Source: an uncultured Clostridia bacterium (GTDB lineage: Bacteria; Bacillota_A; Clostridia; TANB77; CAG-508). From it: a stretch of DNA of 5,745 bases. Location: the NCBI GenBank assembly GCA_944392525.1, contig CALXXB010000070.1:1-5745 (forward strand), written 5' to 3'. How positions within the stretch are numbered: the first letter of the stretch is position 1; each line of letters opens with the position of its first letter. Shown piece by piece: positions 4,279 to 5,745 of the stretch. Made by a program: the position numbers and the translations under genes. The notes beneath the pieces are model-generated. The model was not told the origin of the DNA and searched no databases. It saw only the letters and a list, made by a program, of their open reading frames with translations.

Positions 4279-5745
4279 TTATCTTTTTATTTCTTCCATA
4301 ACATATACTTCTATGATGTCTCCTTCTTTAACATCGTTGTAGTTTTCAATTTGCATTCCACATTCAAATCCTTTTCCTACTTCTTTAACATCATCTTTAA
4401 ATCTCTTAAGTGTTGCAAGTTTTCCGTCATGGATAACAACATTATCACGAATTACTCTTACTCCTGCATTTCTTTCTACTTTTCCTGATAATACATATGC
4501 TCCTGCAATTGTTCCAACATTTGATATTCTAAATGTTTGTCTAACTTCTGCATTTCCTATTACTTTTTCTTCGTATTTAGGTTCTAGCATACCCTTCATA
4601 GCCATTTCAACATCTTCTATTGCTTGGTAAATTACAGAATATTGTTTAATTTCTACTTCGTCTTTCTTAGCTTCTTCTTTAGCTACATTATCAGGTCTTA
4701 CATTAAATGCAATTATAATAGCATTTGAAACTTTAGCAAGCGTAACATCTGATTGATTTACAGCTCCAACTGCTGCATGAATTACTTTTACTTTAACTTC
4801 TTCATTTTCAAGTTTTTCTAAAGATTGTTTAACTGCTTCAACAGAACCTTGAACATCTGCTTTAACAATTAAGTTTAATACTTTTAGCTTTCCTTCTTCC
4901 ATTTGACTAAATAAATTATCTAATGTTACTTTTGTAGCTTGATTAATTGCTTTTTCTCTTGCTTGACGTTTTCTTCTTTCTATTAGGTGTTTTGCAACTT
5001 TTTCATTCTTAACCTCATAGAATGTATCTCCTGCTTCTGGAACTTCTGTTAATCCCATAATCTCTACTGGTGTAGATGGTCCAGCTGATTTTACAGATTT
5101 TCCTTTATCATCTTTCATTGCTCTTATTCTACCAATAGAAGAACCAACAACTATAGTATCTCCTACATCTAGAGTTCCTCTTTGTACTAATACTGTTGCA
5201 ATTGCACCTCTTGATTTATCTAGTTTAGCTTCTATTACTGCACCTTTAGCTTGTTTATGTGGATTTGCTTTTAATTCTAACATATCAGCTTCTAATAGTA
5301 CCATTTCTAATAATTGGTCAATATTTGTACCATTTTTAGCAGATATTGGAACAAATATAGTATCTCCACCCCATTCTTCTGGTACTAGGTCATAAGCCAT
5401 TAATTCTTGTTTAACTTTTTCAGGGTTGCTATCTGGCAAATCTATTTTGTTAATTGCAACTATTATTGGGATTCCAGCTGATTTAGCATGGTTTATAGCT
5501 TCAATTGTTTGTGGCATTACACCATCATTTGCAGCAACAACTAATATTGCTATATCTGTAATTTGAGCACCTCTTGCTCTCATTGCAGTAAAAGCTTCGT
5601 GTCCTGGTGTATCTAAGAAAGTAATTTCTCTGTCATTTACTTTAACTTTATAAGCACCAATTGCTTGAGTAATTCCTCCTGCTTCTCCTTCAATAACATT
5701 TGTTTTTCTTATTGTATCTAAAAGTGAAGTTTTTCCATGGTCTAC
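4279..5745 (-). CDS. infB: translation initiation factor IF-2, C-terminal 488 residues (5' end off the window)
   Basis: IF-2 is the GTPase that delivers initiator fMet-tRNA to the 30S subunit and promotes subunit joining. The frame stays open to the right edge, so the gene begins outside the window; the Met at 5583 is internal, lying within the G3 region. Visible GTPase motifs, numbered from the first codon in the window, are VDHGKT (1-6, G1), GGITQAIGA (23-31, G2), DTPGHEAF (45-52, G3), NKID (99-102, G4) and SAK (135-137, G5). A beta-barrel domain II follows at about 167-250, then domain III with VKADVQGS (about 294-301). The C-terminal tRNA-binding barrel starts near 397 and includes GFECGM, with the conserved Cys of the fMet-binding pocket. 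The variable N-terminal region and the start of G1 are missing only because of the window edge. It leads the rbfA-nrnA part of the operon. Confidence 0.98.
   Translation of the reverse strand, partial: VDHGKTSLLDTIRKTNVIEGEAGGITQAIGAYKVKVNDREITFLDTPGHEAFTAMRARGAQITDIAILVVAANDGVMPQTIEAINHAKSAGIPIIVAINKIDLPDSNPEKVKQELMAYDLVPEEWGGDTIFVPISAKNGTNIDQLLEMVLLEADMLELKANPHKQAKGAVIEAKLDKSRGAIATVLVQRGTLDVGDTIVVGSSIGRIRAMKDDKGKSVKSAGPSTPVEIMGLTEVPEAGDTFYEVKNEKVAKHLIERRKRQAREKAINQATKVTLDNLFSQMEEGKLKVLNLIVKADVQGSVEAVKQSLEKLENEEVKVKVIHAAVGAVNQSDVTLAKVSNAIIIAFNVRPDNVAKEEAKKDEVEIKQYSVIYQAIEDVEMAMKGMLEPKYEEKVIGNAEVRQTFRISNVGTIAGAYVLSGKVERNAGVRVIRDNVVIHDGKLATLKRFKDDVKEVGKGFECGMQIENYNDVKEGDIIEVYVMEEIKR

Overview
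The window comes from a low-GC, AT-rich Gram-positive bacterium, most likely an anaerobic, gut-type member of Clostridia. The reasons are the strong AAGGAGG-type ribosome binding sites, near-consensus sigma-A promoters, the infB-rbfA-nrnA gene order, and a pilin-type N-terminus of a kind common in Clostridia. The species cannot be read from the sequence.

Right half (2852-5745, minus strand): a conserved translation and RNA-metabolism operon, infB (5' end off the right edge), then rbfA, then nrnA. infB and rbfA are separated by 102 nt that contain a perfect 13-bp inverted repeat. rbfA and nrnA overlap by one base (TAATG) and are probably translationally coupled. truB and ribF, which often follow in Bacillota, are absent here; the operon ends at nrnA.

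Middle (1833-2850): an accessory island. A hicAB toxin-antitoxin locus on the plus strand has a consensus promoter, and two 6-bp palindromes one helical turn apart lie inside the promoter spacer (candidate HicB operator). hicA carries a single-base frameshift in a run of six A's, while hicB is intact. A strong terminator between the convergent hicB and nrnA could serve both strands. It is followed by a nested inverted repeat (16-bp and 10-bp perfect stems) whose loop can pair with sequence just outside it as a pseudoknot. A GGGAC-type repeat then abuts the nrnA stop codon.

Left part (1-1832): one minus-strand gene for a secreted or surface protein with a prepilin-type N-terminus, a WGDG/HTY beta-sandwich-like segment and a cysteine-rich BspA-like leucine-rich repeat region. 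Its roughly 240-nt leader holds a (TG)14 microsatellite and, just before the ribosome binding site, an intrinsic terminator pointing at the gene. This looks like a switchable or attenuated surface protein. A terminator closes the gene at 79-115. Positions 1-70 show only a weak hairpin.

The observations most worth following are the microsatellite plus leader terminator upstream of the pilin-LRR gene, the frameshifted hicA with an intact antitoxin and clear operator-like sites, and the pseudoknot-capable element at 2692-2790.
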